Source: Ananas comosus (lineage: Eukaryota > Streptophyta > Magnoliopsida > Poales > Bromeliaceae). From it: a stretch of 64,000 nt of DNA. A program made the position numbers and the translations under genes. Positions 1-12,200 of this stretch are shown piece after piece. Location: positions 128,291-192,290 of the forward strand of contig NC_033637.1 in the NCBI RefSeq assembly GCF_001540865.1, in the 5' to 3' direction. A model generated the notes under the pieces. It saw only the letters and a list, made by a program, of their open reading frames with translations, ran no database searches and was not told where the DNA came from. How positions within the stretch are numbered: the stretch's first letter is position 1; every line of letters starts with the position of its first letter.

Positions 1-695
1 GGTTAAAATATACTAGTATCTATACACGTCTGAAATAATAGGGCAGCGATTTTTATTGTGCGCAATTAAACAGCCCCTTTGCGTCATCACATTTCTTCTC
101 TACCCATTGACCATATGATTACAAACAACATCTGCCGCCAAGAAGCACGAGCAAAAAGATCAATGTGAAAAAGGACAGCCGGAATGAACAATTCAGATGT
201 TAAAAATTATTAGCATCACGGGACGAATCACAGCAAAGGGCACTATCACATTGGATAATCTATTTATCTGCTGGTCACTACTCAAGAAAAAACAAGTCTG
301 ATAACAAATTAAAAAGCAAAGCCTTTCGAGTAAACTCTAATCATAGACTCATGTTTGTGACATTCTTAACAACTACGTCTAAAGAATAAGACTATAACAC
401 AAGCTTTTTTTAACTTTGTAAAGATATTTAAAAAAAACTAGATCCACTAAAGCCTCTATGCAAACTTGTCTCTCAATTGCTGCCCGAAGTTCTCCAAAAT
501 TGTGAGGAAGAGTCGATATTCCTGATCACTTGGCATTGGAGCGCTTTGCTTTCCTGTAAGTTTCAGAAACATTCAGTTGTAAGATCTAAAAAGAATGGCA
601 CAAAGGGATTTATACACTGCTACATCCAGTAAAGGAGAAAAAGTAACGGAGGGCTTACTCAGATGCCTCGGAGGGTAGTGATCCTCTCTTTTGAA
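1..695. other. 3' flank of the HD2-like gene
   Basis: This AT-rich stretch lies downstream of the proposed stop codon of the HD2-like gene on the minus strand. On the minus strand an AG-bounded stretch at 553-456 reads open to a TAG (ending in DKFA), and another open stretch lies around 660-720. Either could belong to an alternative 3' end of the HD2-like transcript, but their phases do not join cleanly to the upstream exons. I see no other gene. Confidence 0.4.
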
Positions 696-3638
696 CTACT
701 GCAGCATAAACGCTGACTGCTCCCTTGGTGATAGTCGCTTAATTCTATTATCAAGCTGCGTAAGTTTTTAGGGTGGAATGATGAAAAGTAAAAAAAGCGG
801 AAAAATTGGGATTACAGAGCATATTGGCACAAAGATACCTTACTAGTTATAGCCGCATCTTCCTCTGAACTTTCATTCTCATCAATTTCCTGATTAATAT
901 TTATAAATAAGAGATCGAATGAGTAAGTTTTCTCTTGGAACCAAAGAAACAGGGGGAAGAAAAAGAACCATACAGCAGACCTCCTCATCCTCAGAATCAT
1001 TTCTCAATTGACTATCTTCCTGTGAATCATATTCCCCAAAGCTATCTCCCTCAGAAGAATATTCTTCCGAGCTATATTCCTCGGAACTATCTTCGCCGCT
1101 CTCCTTACTGGCATCTAGGTTTTTAGGGTATGATGGTTTTTCAAGCTCAACGATTTCATCTGCCTCCTCCTGTTTCGGTTTTCTTGTCTCATGCTCCACG
1201 ACTGTTAGCCCACAGAAACAAAGCAAGAAAAAAGAGTTCATAAAGTAAGAGAAAAAAAAAAAAAAAAAAAAAAAAAGAGAGGGAAAATTTTAACTGATTA
1301 AAAGTGTGTATTATAAAAAGTTGCCAGAGGTTGTTGAAGAAACACACACAGAGTGACAGAGACCGGATTCCAGATTGAATCTTAAATAATAGATATTATA
1401 AAATCGAAAGATAAAACAGCAGTATGATACCGTTTGCAATTTGGCCAGCTTGAACATCATTATCATCCGCGCTGGCAGAATTAACTGCAAAATTCAGAAA
1501 ACAGAACAGATAAGTATGAAACTTTTTACATCAATTTTTAATAATTTGAAGAAGAGGAAGAAGGAAATACGCTACAAGAGAATGAGAAACAACCTGAAAG
1601 TTCATCATCATCATCAGAAGTGACAGAGAGAACCAAAATATCGTCAAGGAAACAAAGAAGATAAAAAAGTGAAGTAACAAAGAATCAATCAGAGAGAGTT
1701 GATGTAGTCACGTAGAGAGAAAGAACTGCAACTAAGCGTAAACTTGAAAAAAGGATATTCAGAAGCATCCAAAGGTAGAGTCTTCTGGCCGAAAAAGAAG
1801 ACACTAGCATTCTTTGAGTTGTGAGATAATTCAAACTTCTTCTCAAAAAGCAAATTATATAATATCTGAGGCCACTTTTCTGCTGATAGAGTTCCGATGA
1901 CTAGATTTAGGTCACCAAACTTTAGAAAGATTTGAACATTCTCTGCTCCTTCCTTCTTGCTATTACCAAGTGATGCCTATAAAGTGAGCACAGAATGCAA
2001 AGTTTAAAATGTGCTCAGCATACGGCAATGAACGATAATGTACAGCACGAATAGTAAGTAACCTGCATCAGGTACACATAGTTGTCTCTTTGTGGATCAC
2101 ACTTAAAAGTTTCCCCAGGTTTGACTTCCACAGCTGATAATTGTGCCAAAGAAGATGGTCATATAAAAGAAAAATTTAGGTTGTAAGCAGGGGAGGAAAA
2201 CATAACACTATATTTCCAATCTTTTCGTGTTATAGGAATGCCCAAGAGGGACAAACAGGCAAAAAATCATCTTTGATATGCACAATAACAAATCCAAGTT
2301 GAGCAAACTAGGTAACATAAACAATTCCTTAGTAGCTTGTTTGCGCAGAATAGAAGAGGAAATTCGTTCACAATAGAAAAGCGGGGGATGTAAATGGATT
2401 ATCAGCAGAATCATAATAGAAAAAAAGGCGGGCTAAAAGAACAGAACAAAAAGGCATAAGGCTTAATAGCTTAAAGCTGATTAAAGATCAACTTGACTAG
2501 ATGAAATACTCGACAAGATTAGTTCATGACAACAGAGTTACATTCAGCTCAACAATGCAAGTGGAAAAATAAAATAAAATGACACACTCTTAGACAAAGA
2601 CAGTTGTATGAAGAACTCAAGTACTAAGGCAAAACAAGAAAACAGTACACACTACCTTGTTATTATTTGTCTAAGTTCTTTTCCTTGATTGGTAGTCACA
2701 ATAACATAATTCTTAGGGCACGTTTGGTTCGCACTATGAAAGATTACTAGGAGTAAAAAGATATCCGAGAATTTTATTCCTATTCATCCTATTACTAAAA
2801 ATGTGGTATTCATGTGTTTGATTCGCACGGTCATATTATTTAGTCATGTTATTTAAGTTTACAAAAAATATACAATTAATTTATTTATTTCTTTAATTAA
2901 TTTTAGATAATGCTACCAAAAATTTCAACATCTTTTTAGAAAAAAAAGGAGAGAAAATATAGGTTAGAGAGAGAGAGCATAATTAAATAATAGGAAGAGA
3001 AATTGAATCGACATTAGAGAGAGTGAGGGAGTTGAAATTTTAGAAAAAGAGGGGGAGAGAGAGCTTAGTTTAGATAGAGAAAAATAGTTGAAGTTTAAAA
3101 AGAAAAAGATAAGTTTAGAGAGAGATCCGAGGTTAGAGTGTAAAGGATAATAATACTAACTAGCCGGCGGGTAGGGAGAAAGAAAGAGATTAGACATATT
3201 ATGATTACCCAATTTATTAATATGAGGATACCCACTCTCCCGTAAGGGAATGAGATTAGTACTTTAGGATGAATCTCATTCCCAAGTGAATCTAATATTA
3301 CCAACTAGATTACTTAGTGCCTTTAGCCAAATACCGTCATATTTTTTTATTCCCATTGCATTACTAGGAATCTTAAAAAGATAGCGCGAACCAAACGCAG
3401 CCTTAAAATAATTTCTCACCCATGGGATTGCAGGCATTCGAACAAGACGAAAAATATTAGATAAGATTACGACTTTCTGATGCACCTGTTGGGGTATTAA
3501 TATACAATGTAAGATGAGTTGCGATTTTATGTGCCAAGTGCGTCAATCAAGTATAAATTTACAGAAATTAATTTAAGATAGTTTGGCAGTATATAACTTT
3601 AGACCAATAATGGACCAGCAAAACCGTAAGAAATAAAA

Positions 3639-3682
<44 letters not shown>

Positions 3683-4131
3683 CGAAATTCAAGTTTGAAG
3701 ATCCGAAAGGAAGGAAAATAAAATTCAAAAGCAGAGACAAAAGATTTTGATTTTTTTTTTTTTAAAAAAGGTTTGGCCTAGATGACTGCCCCGAATAAAT
3801 TGTTGGAAAAGACTTCATGTAGCTAAACCCTAGTTGGTCTCGTATTAAAAAGTCTAAATTTTATGTGGTCACACGCAGATAACTAAGCCTGATCCTAGAG
3901 CAAATAAACGACATAATTCAGCAAAGCATTGCCAAAATTAGAGCAAGGAATCACGGGATTACAAAAAAAAAAAAAAATCTAGAAAACTTAAGAAAGTTAT
4001 GAGGCAAGCAGATTTGAAACAACACGATATGCAGCATGCAGAGCATGAGAAGGTGGTGCAGAGGTACGAGAAAGCACAACCAAAACTTGGTATCGAAAAG
4101 AGAGAGCAGCAGGTTTACCCCACGACTCCAT
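696..4131 (-). CDS. HDT: HD2-type (plant nucleoplasmin-fold) histone deacetylase-like protein
   Basis: HD2 proteins are plant-specific nucleolar or nuclear nucleoplasmin-fold proteins linked to histone deacetylation and gene repression. Proposed minus-strand exons are 4131-4119 (only 13 nt, MESW plus one base), 2133-2063, 1976-1744, 1471-1431, 1201-981, 889-839 and 755-696. All phases agree and give 229 residues. Residues 1-100 match the HD2 N-terminal domain: VEVKPGE, then QASLG, then IGTLSAEKWPQI, then FEKKFELSHN. A Glu/Asp/Ser-rich acidic region follows (about residues 120-210, with SSEEYSSEEYSSEGDS), as in the family. Relative to Arabidopsis HD2A the MEFWG start is MESWA, and positions 25 and 69, proposed catalytic His and Asp, are Tyr and Asn. 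No C-terminal C2H2 finger is visible. Intron 1 (about 2 kb) carries a Tourist-like MITE and a TA repeat. Family is secure. The donor at 1744, the acceptor at 1471 and the last exon are less certain, and the gene could be decaying. Confidence 0.75.
2716..3402. mobile_element. Tourist/PIF-Harbinger-like MITE in intron 1 of the HD2-like gene
   Basis: A 687-bp element has inverted ends: left GGGCACGTTTGGTTCGCAC, right (reverse complement) GGCTGCGTTTGGTTCGCGC. It is flanked by the 3-bp duplication TTA at 2713-2715 and 3403-3405. A TTA/TAA target site with a G-rich end followed by GTTTGGTT is the hallmark of PIF/Harbinger-derived MITEs. The interior is AT-rich with GA-rich tracts and has no coding capacity. 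Confidence 0.85.
3641..3682. repeat. (TA)n microsatellite
   Basis: About 40 bp of nearly pure TA lie inside intron 1 of the HD2-like gene. Confidence 0.95.
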
Positions 4132-5301
4132 CTGCATGCGGCTTCGAGAAGAAGAAGAACAAGAAGAAGGCGTAGGGGGTCTTCTTCGATCGGAGACGGC
4201 GCAGAGGCGACGCTTGTGACGCGGACGAGTTGCTCTTTACTATCTTCTTCTTTTTTTTTTATAGGTTTTAGTATTAGGGTTTTGATTTTGATGAATGTCA
4301 AAATTTTCCAGTTATTTGTATGGTCTTTTGTAGGGAAGTAACAGAATAAAATAACGAATATAACCCCCACCCGGACTGGGCGCTCTTCCCAAGTCCCAAC
4401 GGACGACGCTGATGCGAGATTAGGACTTAGGAGTCGACGCTAATTAATATCCGCCGTCCGTCCAACAACCATGTTCGCCTCATGTAAATTGGAAACTTGA
4501 TCAATAAAAGTCGGACCGGATCAACTAGGGGAGAATTGTCTTTAGGCCTAGCGGATCAACGTTGAGATTTGAAGGACCAACCATGTCAGGCTTAAATTTT
4601 GAAATCTCATCTCCCGAGTGAAATTGGGCTGGGCCTGACTCAGAAAGGAAAAAGCATTACATCCGGCCTGGTGAGAGTGAGATCTGTGCTATTCGAATGG
4701 GAATACGTATTATATTTTTTCATCCGACGAGACGAGGGATTAGTTTAGATTTGCTCCAGCTTAGTTAAAAATGATTAGTATAGATTACTCGTTAAATATA
4801 ATTTAACACAGATAAGATTAGATTAGATTACGAGGCTAACTTAACTTCGATTTTTTATTTTTAAATTGGATTGAGGATGATTCTTTTTAAAAAAAGTTTA
4901 TAATGGTTAGTTTGGATTTGCCCCCAAATGATAGAACTAAATTTGGGCATAGTTCATCGCTGGCCTAATAACCATCTCAGTTTGTTTTACTAGTCTTTTC
5001 TCGATAACTGATATTTGTGCCAGATCAAATATTATTTTTGCTTTGGCACTTTTGTATTACTTGTGTGAACTTATTCAGTGAGGAACAGAGGGATATTTAA
5101 ACCGCTGAGAGAGCCCTAATAGACGTATATACAATACAATTGATAATGTCCAGGATGTGGAATAACAAACAAGCAGCTTAAAATACTAAAAAGCTACAGC
5201 ATGAAGCACTCGATCGTAGCTACTTTGCGGCTGAGCCAGCTTGTTCAGCACTTCAGCTAGGGAGGGGACGAGTTAAGGAATAAGCGCAACAAGTTTATTA
5301 A
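4132..5301. other. Intergenic: HD2 5' region and downstream flank of the next gene
   Basis: The 5' leader and promoter of the HD2-like gene (minus strand) begin at 4132. The first part has GAA/TTC-rich runs (4145-4175). The rest to 5301 is AT-rich, and its distal end is the 3' flank of the At4g22758-like gene. No further gene or clear repeat was found. Confidence 0.5.
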
Positions 5302-6133
5302 TTATGAGAAGAAATCCATAAATCTAAGCCAAGTACTAAGGCCAATCTTGGAGGCCTTCTCAGCTTCCTTGGAGCACGAAGAAGAAGAAGAAGAAGAAGA
5401 AGAAGAAGAAGAAGAGGCACGAGTGGTAGCAGGAGCATCTGAACTAGCAGGAGGAAGAGGCTTGGGGCAGAGGAAGAAGTTCCTGGAGCCCAACTCTATC
5501 AGCTTCTCCTTGGGGTCCAAGCCTGCACGTATAACAGAAAACTTAAAATTAAAAACTAAAACTAAATGGAACTAGGATTGGAATAATATTAAAAGGTCAC
5601 GAAAAATAATAATAAATAATAATAATAATAATAATGTGGAAGTAAGTGCAAGCAATACTGAATTACGTACATTCCAAGCTGAACTGGGAGTAGTGGAGGG
5701 TGCAGGCGGAAGGCTCTGCAGCAGGCAGCAGCGGCCGCCTCCCTTCCTTCACGTACATGCGAACGGCGGCCGCCACTAGTTCCGCGACGGTCCACTCGGC
5801 CGACGCCATCACGTGCACCGGCCCCAGGCTCCGCTGCACCGTCACGTTCACCAGCACCTTGGGCGGCAACCTCCTCGTCGTCGGCCGATCGACAGCACCT
5901 TGGTCGGTCGTCTTCTTGGCGTGGGGACTCTCAGGCTGGCCCCTTGGGCTCCCAGCGAGCAGGTCCGGCTGGGTCCTGGGCCGCCGGATGTGGCGCCGCT
6001 CCACCGGAGCCGTCCCGGCCCCGTGGAAGGACGCCGCCCTCTGCGGCCGATATTTTTCTTTGCTACTGTCCCCCAACCCCTGCGGAAGGCGGTTCCTCGA
6101 GTGCGGCCACGGCGTCGGAAGCGCAGGAGCCAT
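5302..6133 (-). CDS. At4g22758-like protein (DUF7054-type domain), function unknown
   Basis: Two exons on the minus strand, 6133-5671 and 5522-5302, are joined in phase (GAA T / GC TTG) and give 227 residues. The N-terminal 90 residues are basic, Pro/Arg-rich and low in complexity. The conserved core (about residues 90-185) contains LPPKVLVNVTVQRS, LGPVHVMASAEWTV, AAAVRMYVKEGRRPLLP, LHYSQFSLE and then DPKEKLIELGSRNFFLCP across the splice. I recognise this as the uncharacterised plant family of At4g22758. The core has a ubiquitin-like look, but no function is known to me. A poly-Ser run of about 13 near the C-terminus is encoded by a GAA/TTC-type triplet repeat (plus strand 5379-5416), so its length may vary between individuals. 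The 148-bp intron carries an AAT repeat. Confidence 0.8.
5379..5416. repeat. (GAA)n microsatellite inside coding sequence
   Basis: An uninterrupted run of GAA units on the plus strand, read as serine codons by the minus-strand At4g22758-like gene. Confidence 0.9.
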
Positions 6134-8980
6134 ACGTACAATTATATATATGTATGTATGTATATGTTAGCCGCTCCTCCTCCTATTTCTTACGTACGTA
6201 CGCACGCGCGCGCGCTCTCCCTTCCTTGTTTAACTAAGGTCTTCGCTACTTGCTGTTACTCATATATGCTCAGGGGGGCTTGCGAGTTGGACGGCGAGGA
6301 GCGGTAGTAGAAGCAGCCTTAACAATAAGCGGCGCTGGTGAGGGAATCCGATGGGAGGAGAGGCGCTGCTACTCTCCGCCTCCCTTCTCCCACCCTCATG
6401 TCGCATAACCCGCGGACTATGTATATCAGGCCTACGTCCAAAATAACGAACGCTCCAAAGAGGGAGAAAAGCCAGAGAGCCGGGGAGTGAACGAACAAAC
6501 AGCGCCGATGATCACTGGTTAGGAGCTGGCTTTATCTCGCTCACATTATCGGGTGGGACGGCCTGTGGGGCAGGAGGGCGCTGATCATTTATGGTGCGAA
6601 AGATAGATGTGATTGCTGGCACCTGCAAGTGGGAAACTTTTCGAGAGGCTTGTAGAGGTCCGTCACAATTTCCTCCTCTCTTCTCCTCTCGTGGCGTGAC
6701 GCAATAAAGCGGGTAAGGCCCTTGTGCGATCGACAGTACAAAAGAAAACCACCAATACTTTAATTAATACCCAAAAAAAAGAAAAGAAAAAAAATTGGAA
6801 GAAGACGTAAGATTCGCAAGCTGGGAGGGGGCGGATGATGAAGACGGAGATATTAGGATTTGGCTAATCAGAATGAATGAATGTATGAGTTTAATAGGGG
6901 ACGGAACTCGGAAGGTGTGCAAGGAAGGAGGACGTCCCTTTCTCCGCTCTCTGTCGCTTTTGTCGGTTCACGGTCCACCGCCCCGACCTCCAAATCCAAT
7001 GAACCACTTGTGTGCCCGCCCAAGCATTCGCTATTGGTGCAGCTTCGCTATAAAATTTTATTCTTCCATTATTTATACTTCCTAAAAATACCTATATTGT
7101 TTTCAAGAGCAACATGCCAATATCTACAGAACAAATAGGTGTATCCAAAATTAGCCCTCTTATTAGTGCCCTCTCTTGAAATGAATAAATAGCCTTCCAC
7201 CAGACCCACCTGGCTCAGCCGTTGAGCGAACGAATTGAAGCTAGAAATAGATTCAAAATAGTCGTTTCGTTTCATTTCTTTGCACGATGTGATGCAACCA
7301 AAGTGCTGTAGTACTGTACACATCGAAAAAACCCAATTTTGCCTCCCTCTTTTACTCAAAAAAAAAAAAACAAAAACAAAAATTACCACACTCTGTTCTT
7401 TCTTTAAAAAAAATTTTCTTTTCTTTATTTAGATACTTTAACGGGCTCATATTCTTTCTAGAGCAGCGGTAATAATCTTCTTTTTTTTTTTTATAGAAAA
7501 ATAATATACTATCCGTTTCGTTTATTTTATTTAAAAATAAATTTAGCTGAAAATATAAATTAATTAGAATTCGAATTTAGATCTCAGATATCAATCATCA
7601 AATATTTTTACCATTTACGCTAGAGACAGTCGGTCGGTAATGATCTTGTCGTCGTGCTTTCCCTTCCGTCGCTTTTAGTTATCGTCTTCAAGCAGGGGCA
7701 AGCAAGGGACGCGGGAAAGTGAGTGGAAGAGCTGGGGAAGGTGCGATCTCGATCAATCCATCCGTGTCAGCCCATGGCAGCGTGGCGCTGCTTGTGACCA
7801 CCAATAGTTTACTGCACACTGCACACTCTCTCTCACGTGTACAAGATGCAAAACGAGGAGAAGCAGAAAAGAACGGACTGCACACTATTGCTTCACCCAC
7901 CCTTCCCCTCGTCGAAAAAGTCTAAAACGTAACATTTATTTATTTATATTTATGATGTAATAATTTAAATTAATTATTTTTAAAAAATTTTATCCATTCA
8001 ATTATAATTTTTATTATACTTTTTTTTCTCTAATGAAAATATGTAATTAATTGGGAATATATAATATAGTATAAGTGTTATATAGTAGACTTCCTCTCCC
8101 CCACAATTTTTTACCGTCCGCCCCTACCTCTCAACATATCTATTTGTGTTTGTTTGCCGATTTTTGATTAGTTATCGAATGTACTATATCTAGCGCTATA
8201 CAGATCTCTACTTACAGACATTGGTATAGCAGATTAAATTGCATTGTGTTAGAAAAATCACCAATTGAAACATATTCATTATAGTAATAATTTGATTCAA
8301 CTGACAGTAATCAGTTATATTTCTACATAATAGTATGTTTGATTACGCGATCATTAGTTTAGCTGGTCCAAATGAAAAAAAAGAAAAAATCAGATAATAA
8401 TTTTCATTATTGCTATGCATACAATAGGCTGCAATTATTAGAGAAAGGGATAGTTTTTGGGTTAGGCGAGGCGTCAGAGTAGGGAATACATATGCTCTTA
8501 TCCGATTGCAATTTGGAAATTAAGCCAAACTGTTTGTCCGGTAGAGCCGGCCAAAAGTTAATTCCTACACCAGATTAGACTGGGATGAGTTCGCATCCTG
8601 ATGGTGCCTCTCCCAGTCCCAAACACGGCCCATGTGGGCTCCACCCATCCTTATCTACGGAGCACACTTGGACCGCCCAATTGACACGTTTGAGGAATTA
8701 AGAGTCCCTCCTTGTATAGATGGGTAGCTAGATACATTTAGACGCAGCCAGATGCTATACGGGCCTTTGTTGATTTCTGCCTCGTTTCGTTTTCGGGGCC
8801 CAGTCCGGGTCAGCCTTCTTACTCAGATAGAGAATATTGTCTGGCTTCGAGTCTCCGTACTATTGTCCGCCTAGGCCGAGCCCGAACTGTATCTAGGCGG
8901 AAGTAGCTTTTGGCCCAGGCAATACAAAGGGGATGGGAAGAAGGAGCGGCGGCCCATCAATAAACCGCTGAAATCGCCGG
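6134..8980. other. Intergenic region, no gene recognised
   Basis: This holds the 5' flank of the At4g22758-like gene (to about 6.8 kb, including an alternating ACGT/CGCG purine-pyrimidine run near 6190-6216), AT-rich DNA, one reverse-oriented SINE (7479-7640), and the upstream flank of TIC100. Short open frames such as 6795-7085 and 7719-7925 have no recognisable protein features. Confidence 0.5.
7479..7640 (-). mobile_element. tRNA-derived SINE, copy 1
   Basis: Read on the minus strand it starts TACCGACCGACTGTC and continues through a B-box-like segment with TTCGAAT. It then has the family body (a TTTATTTTTAAATAAAATAAACG-like segment) and a GCTACC-like tail region, and ends in poly-A (poly-T at 7480-7492 on plus). 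Copies 24951-25095, 27281-27437, 54080-54238 and 63075-63247 share this structure. Confidence 0.75.
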
Positions 8981-8988
8981 GCGCCAAA
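8981..8988 (-). promoter_or_regulatory. Possible E2F site upstream of TIC100
   Basis: The minus strand reads TTTGGCGC, which fits the E2F consensus TTTSSCGC. It lies about 240 bp upstream of the TIC100 start, next to GGCCCA (site II-like) motifs. This is a sequence match only. Confidence 0.3.
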
Positions 8989-9225
8989 TAGACGGCCAAG
9001 ATCAACCCTCACCAGACTTGAGCGCCAACAAGCGAGAGGGCAAGAGGACAAGGCACGGTGACGGAGCTCACTTTCGTTCGGATTGCCTCGCGTAGATTAA
9101 TTAGAACGCACAAGCGCAGCCGCACCCACAACTATCTTCTATCTGCACGCACACCTTATCCTCCTCCTCCTCCTCCTCCAGGCTCCAGCTCTCTCTCTGT
9201 CTATATCTCTATCCGCGCGGCTGCC

Positions 9226-12200
9226 ATGGCGGGCGATGACGATCAGCAGCAAGGAGGAGGAGGAGGAGGAGGAGGAGGACCAGAAGAAGCGGGAGAAGAA
9301 GAAGCGAAGGCCGCCGCGTGGGGGGAGGACAACGAGAAGGCAGCGTCCGCGTCCTCGTCCGATGAATCCGAGGACGAGTCGGAGTACTCGTCGGACGACT
9401 ACGAGGCGGGGGGTTACGAGTCGAGCGAGGCGGAGGAGGACGACAACTCGGCGGAGAGCAACGTGCGCAAGTTCGCGGAGGCGCTGGAGAGCCGGGCGAA
9501 CCGGAAGCGCGCGGAGGAGGAGGAGCGCGACTACGTGTACCACGAGGACCTCTTCGACTTCCCCCGCGACCCGGAGAAGTGGCGCGAGGAGGACCTGCGC
9601 GAGCTCTGGGCCGACGCCCCACTCGAGATGACCAAGCCCGGCTGGGACCCCGCCTGGGCCGACGACGACGACTGGGAGGTCGTCCGCCAGGAGCTCGCCG
9701 CCGGAAGGGACCCCCCCATCGCCCCCTTCTACCTCCCCTACCGCAAGTATTACCCCGCCATCCCCGACAACCACTACGACATCTCCAACCCCAGGTCCGT
9801 CGTCGAGGAGCTCGACCGCATCGAGGAGTTCCTCAAATGGGTCAGCTACGTCTTCCCCGACGGAAGCACGTGAGTCCTCCGCCCGCCCTTTGCTCTCATT
9901 AATTTGTCCGTGAGCTGAGCGGCCAATAGAATGCCTATTGTCTGCTGGAGAAAACTCGGCTCGTAAGCTGTTTGTCGAAATGCTGCTCTGCTTGTTTCCC
10001 TTCCTTTTCAGTGCTGCAGCTCCCGAGTGCCTGCCTGCGGCCTGCGGGGCGCCCTTTGTCACTTGTAACTCGACTCGTACCATTGCCATCTCCAGCCGCC
10101 TTTTATACGATGCAACATGTTTCTCCTTTTTCTGTTTATTTGCTATCTAAATAAGCAGCTGAGCGAGTAGAACAATTTGAAGTTATTGCTTGATAGAGTA
10201 TCACGAGGGAAATTCTAGATGTATATGTATGTGATATAAATGCGGTTCGTTTCATTACTGCTGATACGTACTATGTTTAGCATCTTTCTCTGTGATATTT
10301 TCTGCCTGCCATGTATAATTAGCATGGATACCACTTTCAAGTGTCAAAAGTAACTACTTTGCTATGCTTTGATTTATTTTGCTGTTACAGTTATGAAGGA
10401 ACTGTTTGGGATGATTTGGCTCACGGGAAAGGAGTTTATGTTGCTGAAGATGGGCTTGTCAGGTGAGATCGCGTATTTGTTTGAAGCCATCAAATGCTGT
10501 TGCACCTCGTGGTTCTAAAATTACTATTTCGACATCTTCAAATTACGATTGTTTGGTTTCCTCGTACTAATGGCTCTGAAACAGCTAATTGTGTTCATAT
10601 AAACTACGAGCAGTTATTACGCAGTTTCTGATAGTTACTTCCTTTTCTTTTCTCTTTTTTTTTGTGAAATTTTTTCCTCCTCCTTTTGCATGACATGGTT
10701 GTAGAGTTGCAATTACTTGAGTATATTAATTTTGTTGACCCAAGTAAGACATAGGACTGTCTATGAGGGATGCCTTCTAAATGTAGATATGAAGGGGAGT
10801 GGCTTCAGAATCAAATGGAAGGTCATGGAGTTATTGAAGTAGATATTCCTGGCGTAGAGCCTGCACCTGGTTCAGAGTACGTTGCAAATTGAGCGTGTTA
10901 CAGCTAATCTCATGCTACAAGTCTGACACTCTATTTTAATGACCAGGCTTGAAGCTAAAATGCGTGCTGAAGGTAGAATTATATCCAGAGATTTCATGTC
11001 CCCGGAGGACAAAAGGTGGCTGGAGATGGACATGGAAGATAGCTTATTGCTTGCTGGAAATAAAGTAGAAATCCCATTCTACGAAAGGGATGAATGGATC
11101 AAGGTGTTCGGAGAAAAACCGTAAGTGTTTGATTTTTTGCTTTTTGTTTATTTTTAGTAATGATCTCTTTGTAGATTACATGATCATTTACCTTCATATT
11201 TAGCATGCTTCAGTTTATTAAATAATTTGTGTGATCCATCAATAAAGCTATTTTTATATCTTTTGCTGCTGCTGTAACGTTGGTTTTCGTTCTGTTTAGA
11301 AATTAATAGGGTTGCATTAACAATGCAAAGCTGTTATTGTAATGTACAATCAATGGTTCAACCTAATATGGCAAGATTTTATTTTTGTTTGCTAATTAAT
11401 AGGACCGCATTAACAGTGCAGATTTTGTTTCTCGTTGCAATCTGATGATGATGAAATATTGGTGTCGATGCGTGCGTGGACCTTTGGCTGTATATCTTTA
11501 TTCATAAAGAGATAAAACTTTGGCTCCTAGTTGAGTTGTTGATGTCTTAGTTGAACAGATGCGGCTTGGTCCATGACGTTTCCTAGTTTCTACTCGTTCT
11601 TGAACTTTTTTTGAGCTTACATTGGGAAATTCTTTCTTCTCATATCTTATATGTTTGCAATTATGTTCCTCTGACAGAGAAAAAGGTCGATACAGATACG
11701 CTGGGCAGTGGAAGCATGGAAGAATGCATGGCTGTGGGGTATATGAAGTTAATGAAAGGGCTATATATGTATGTGCATGCTGACTGGATGCAAAATCTCA
11801 TCTCGCTTAACTTATTGTATACAGCTTTTCATGATTGGAAAGAAATTGATGCCTGAGTTATTAAAATTTATCTAGCCTAGCATTAGTTGACCAAAGGCTG
11901 TGCAGAATGGGTTATTTACAGCCTGAGACAACCACTGTTTCTATAACTTGTACAAGTTGTTTAGGACCTAAAAATTTTTTTATCCTTGACAGGGAAGGTT
12001 CTACTTTGGAGAGCATCTAGAGGATTCAACGGGTTGTGATGAAGATGTTTCGGCGGTATGGCACCTTGTTACCATGTTGGATATTAAGTGCTTTCTCTCG
12101 AATTTGTGTTCACGAACAGGTTTTTTCAGTTGCATTTTGGTATTGCTGAAGTAGCTGCTGCAAAGGCACGGATGTTCGTTAACAAGCCTGATGGAAGTAT

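Noticed and set aside
456..553. AG-bounded minus-strand stretch ending in a TAG, considered as the last HD2 exon
   Set aside because: Its open frame does not fit the phase of the upstream exons, whereas exon 755-696 does. It is kept only as a possible alternative 3' end.
9058..9225. Upstream extension of TIC100 to a GTG at 9058
   Set aside because: It requires a non-ATG start. The sequence is leader-like with CTC repeats, and the first in-frame ATG is at 9226.
9139..10089. Long minus-strand open frame opposite TIC100 exon 1
   Set aside because: It is the antisense shadow of a GC-rich exon, with Val/Leu/Gly-biased composition and no family features. The plus-strand frame is a clear TIC100 match.
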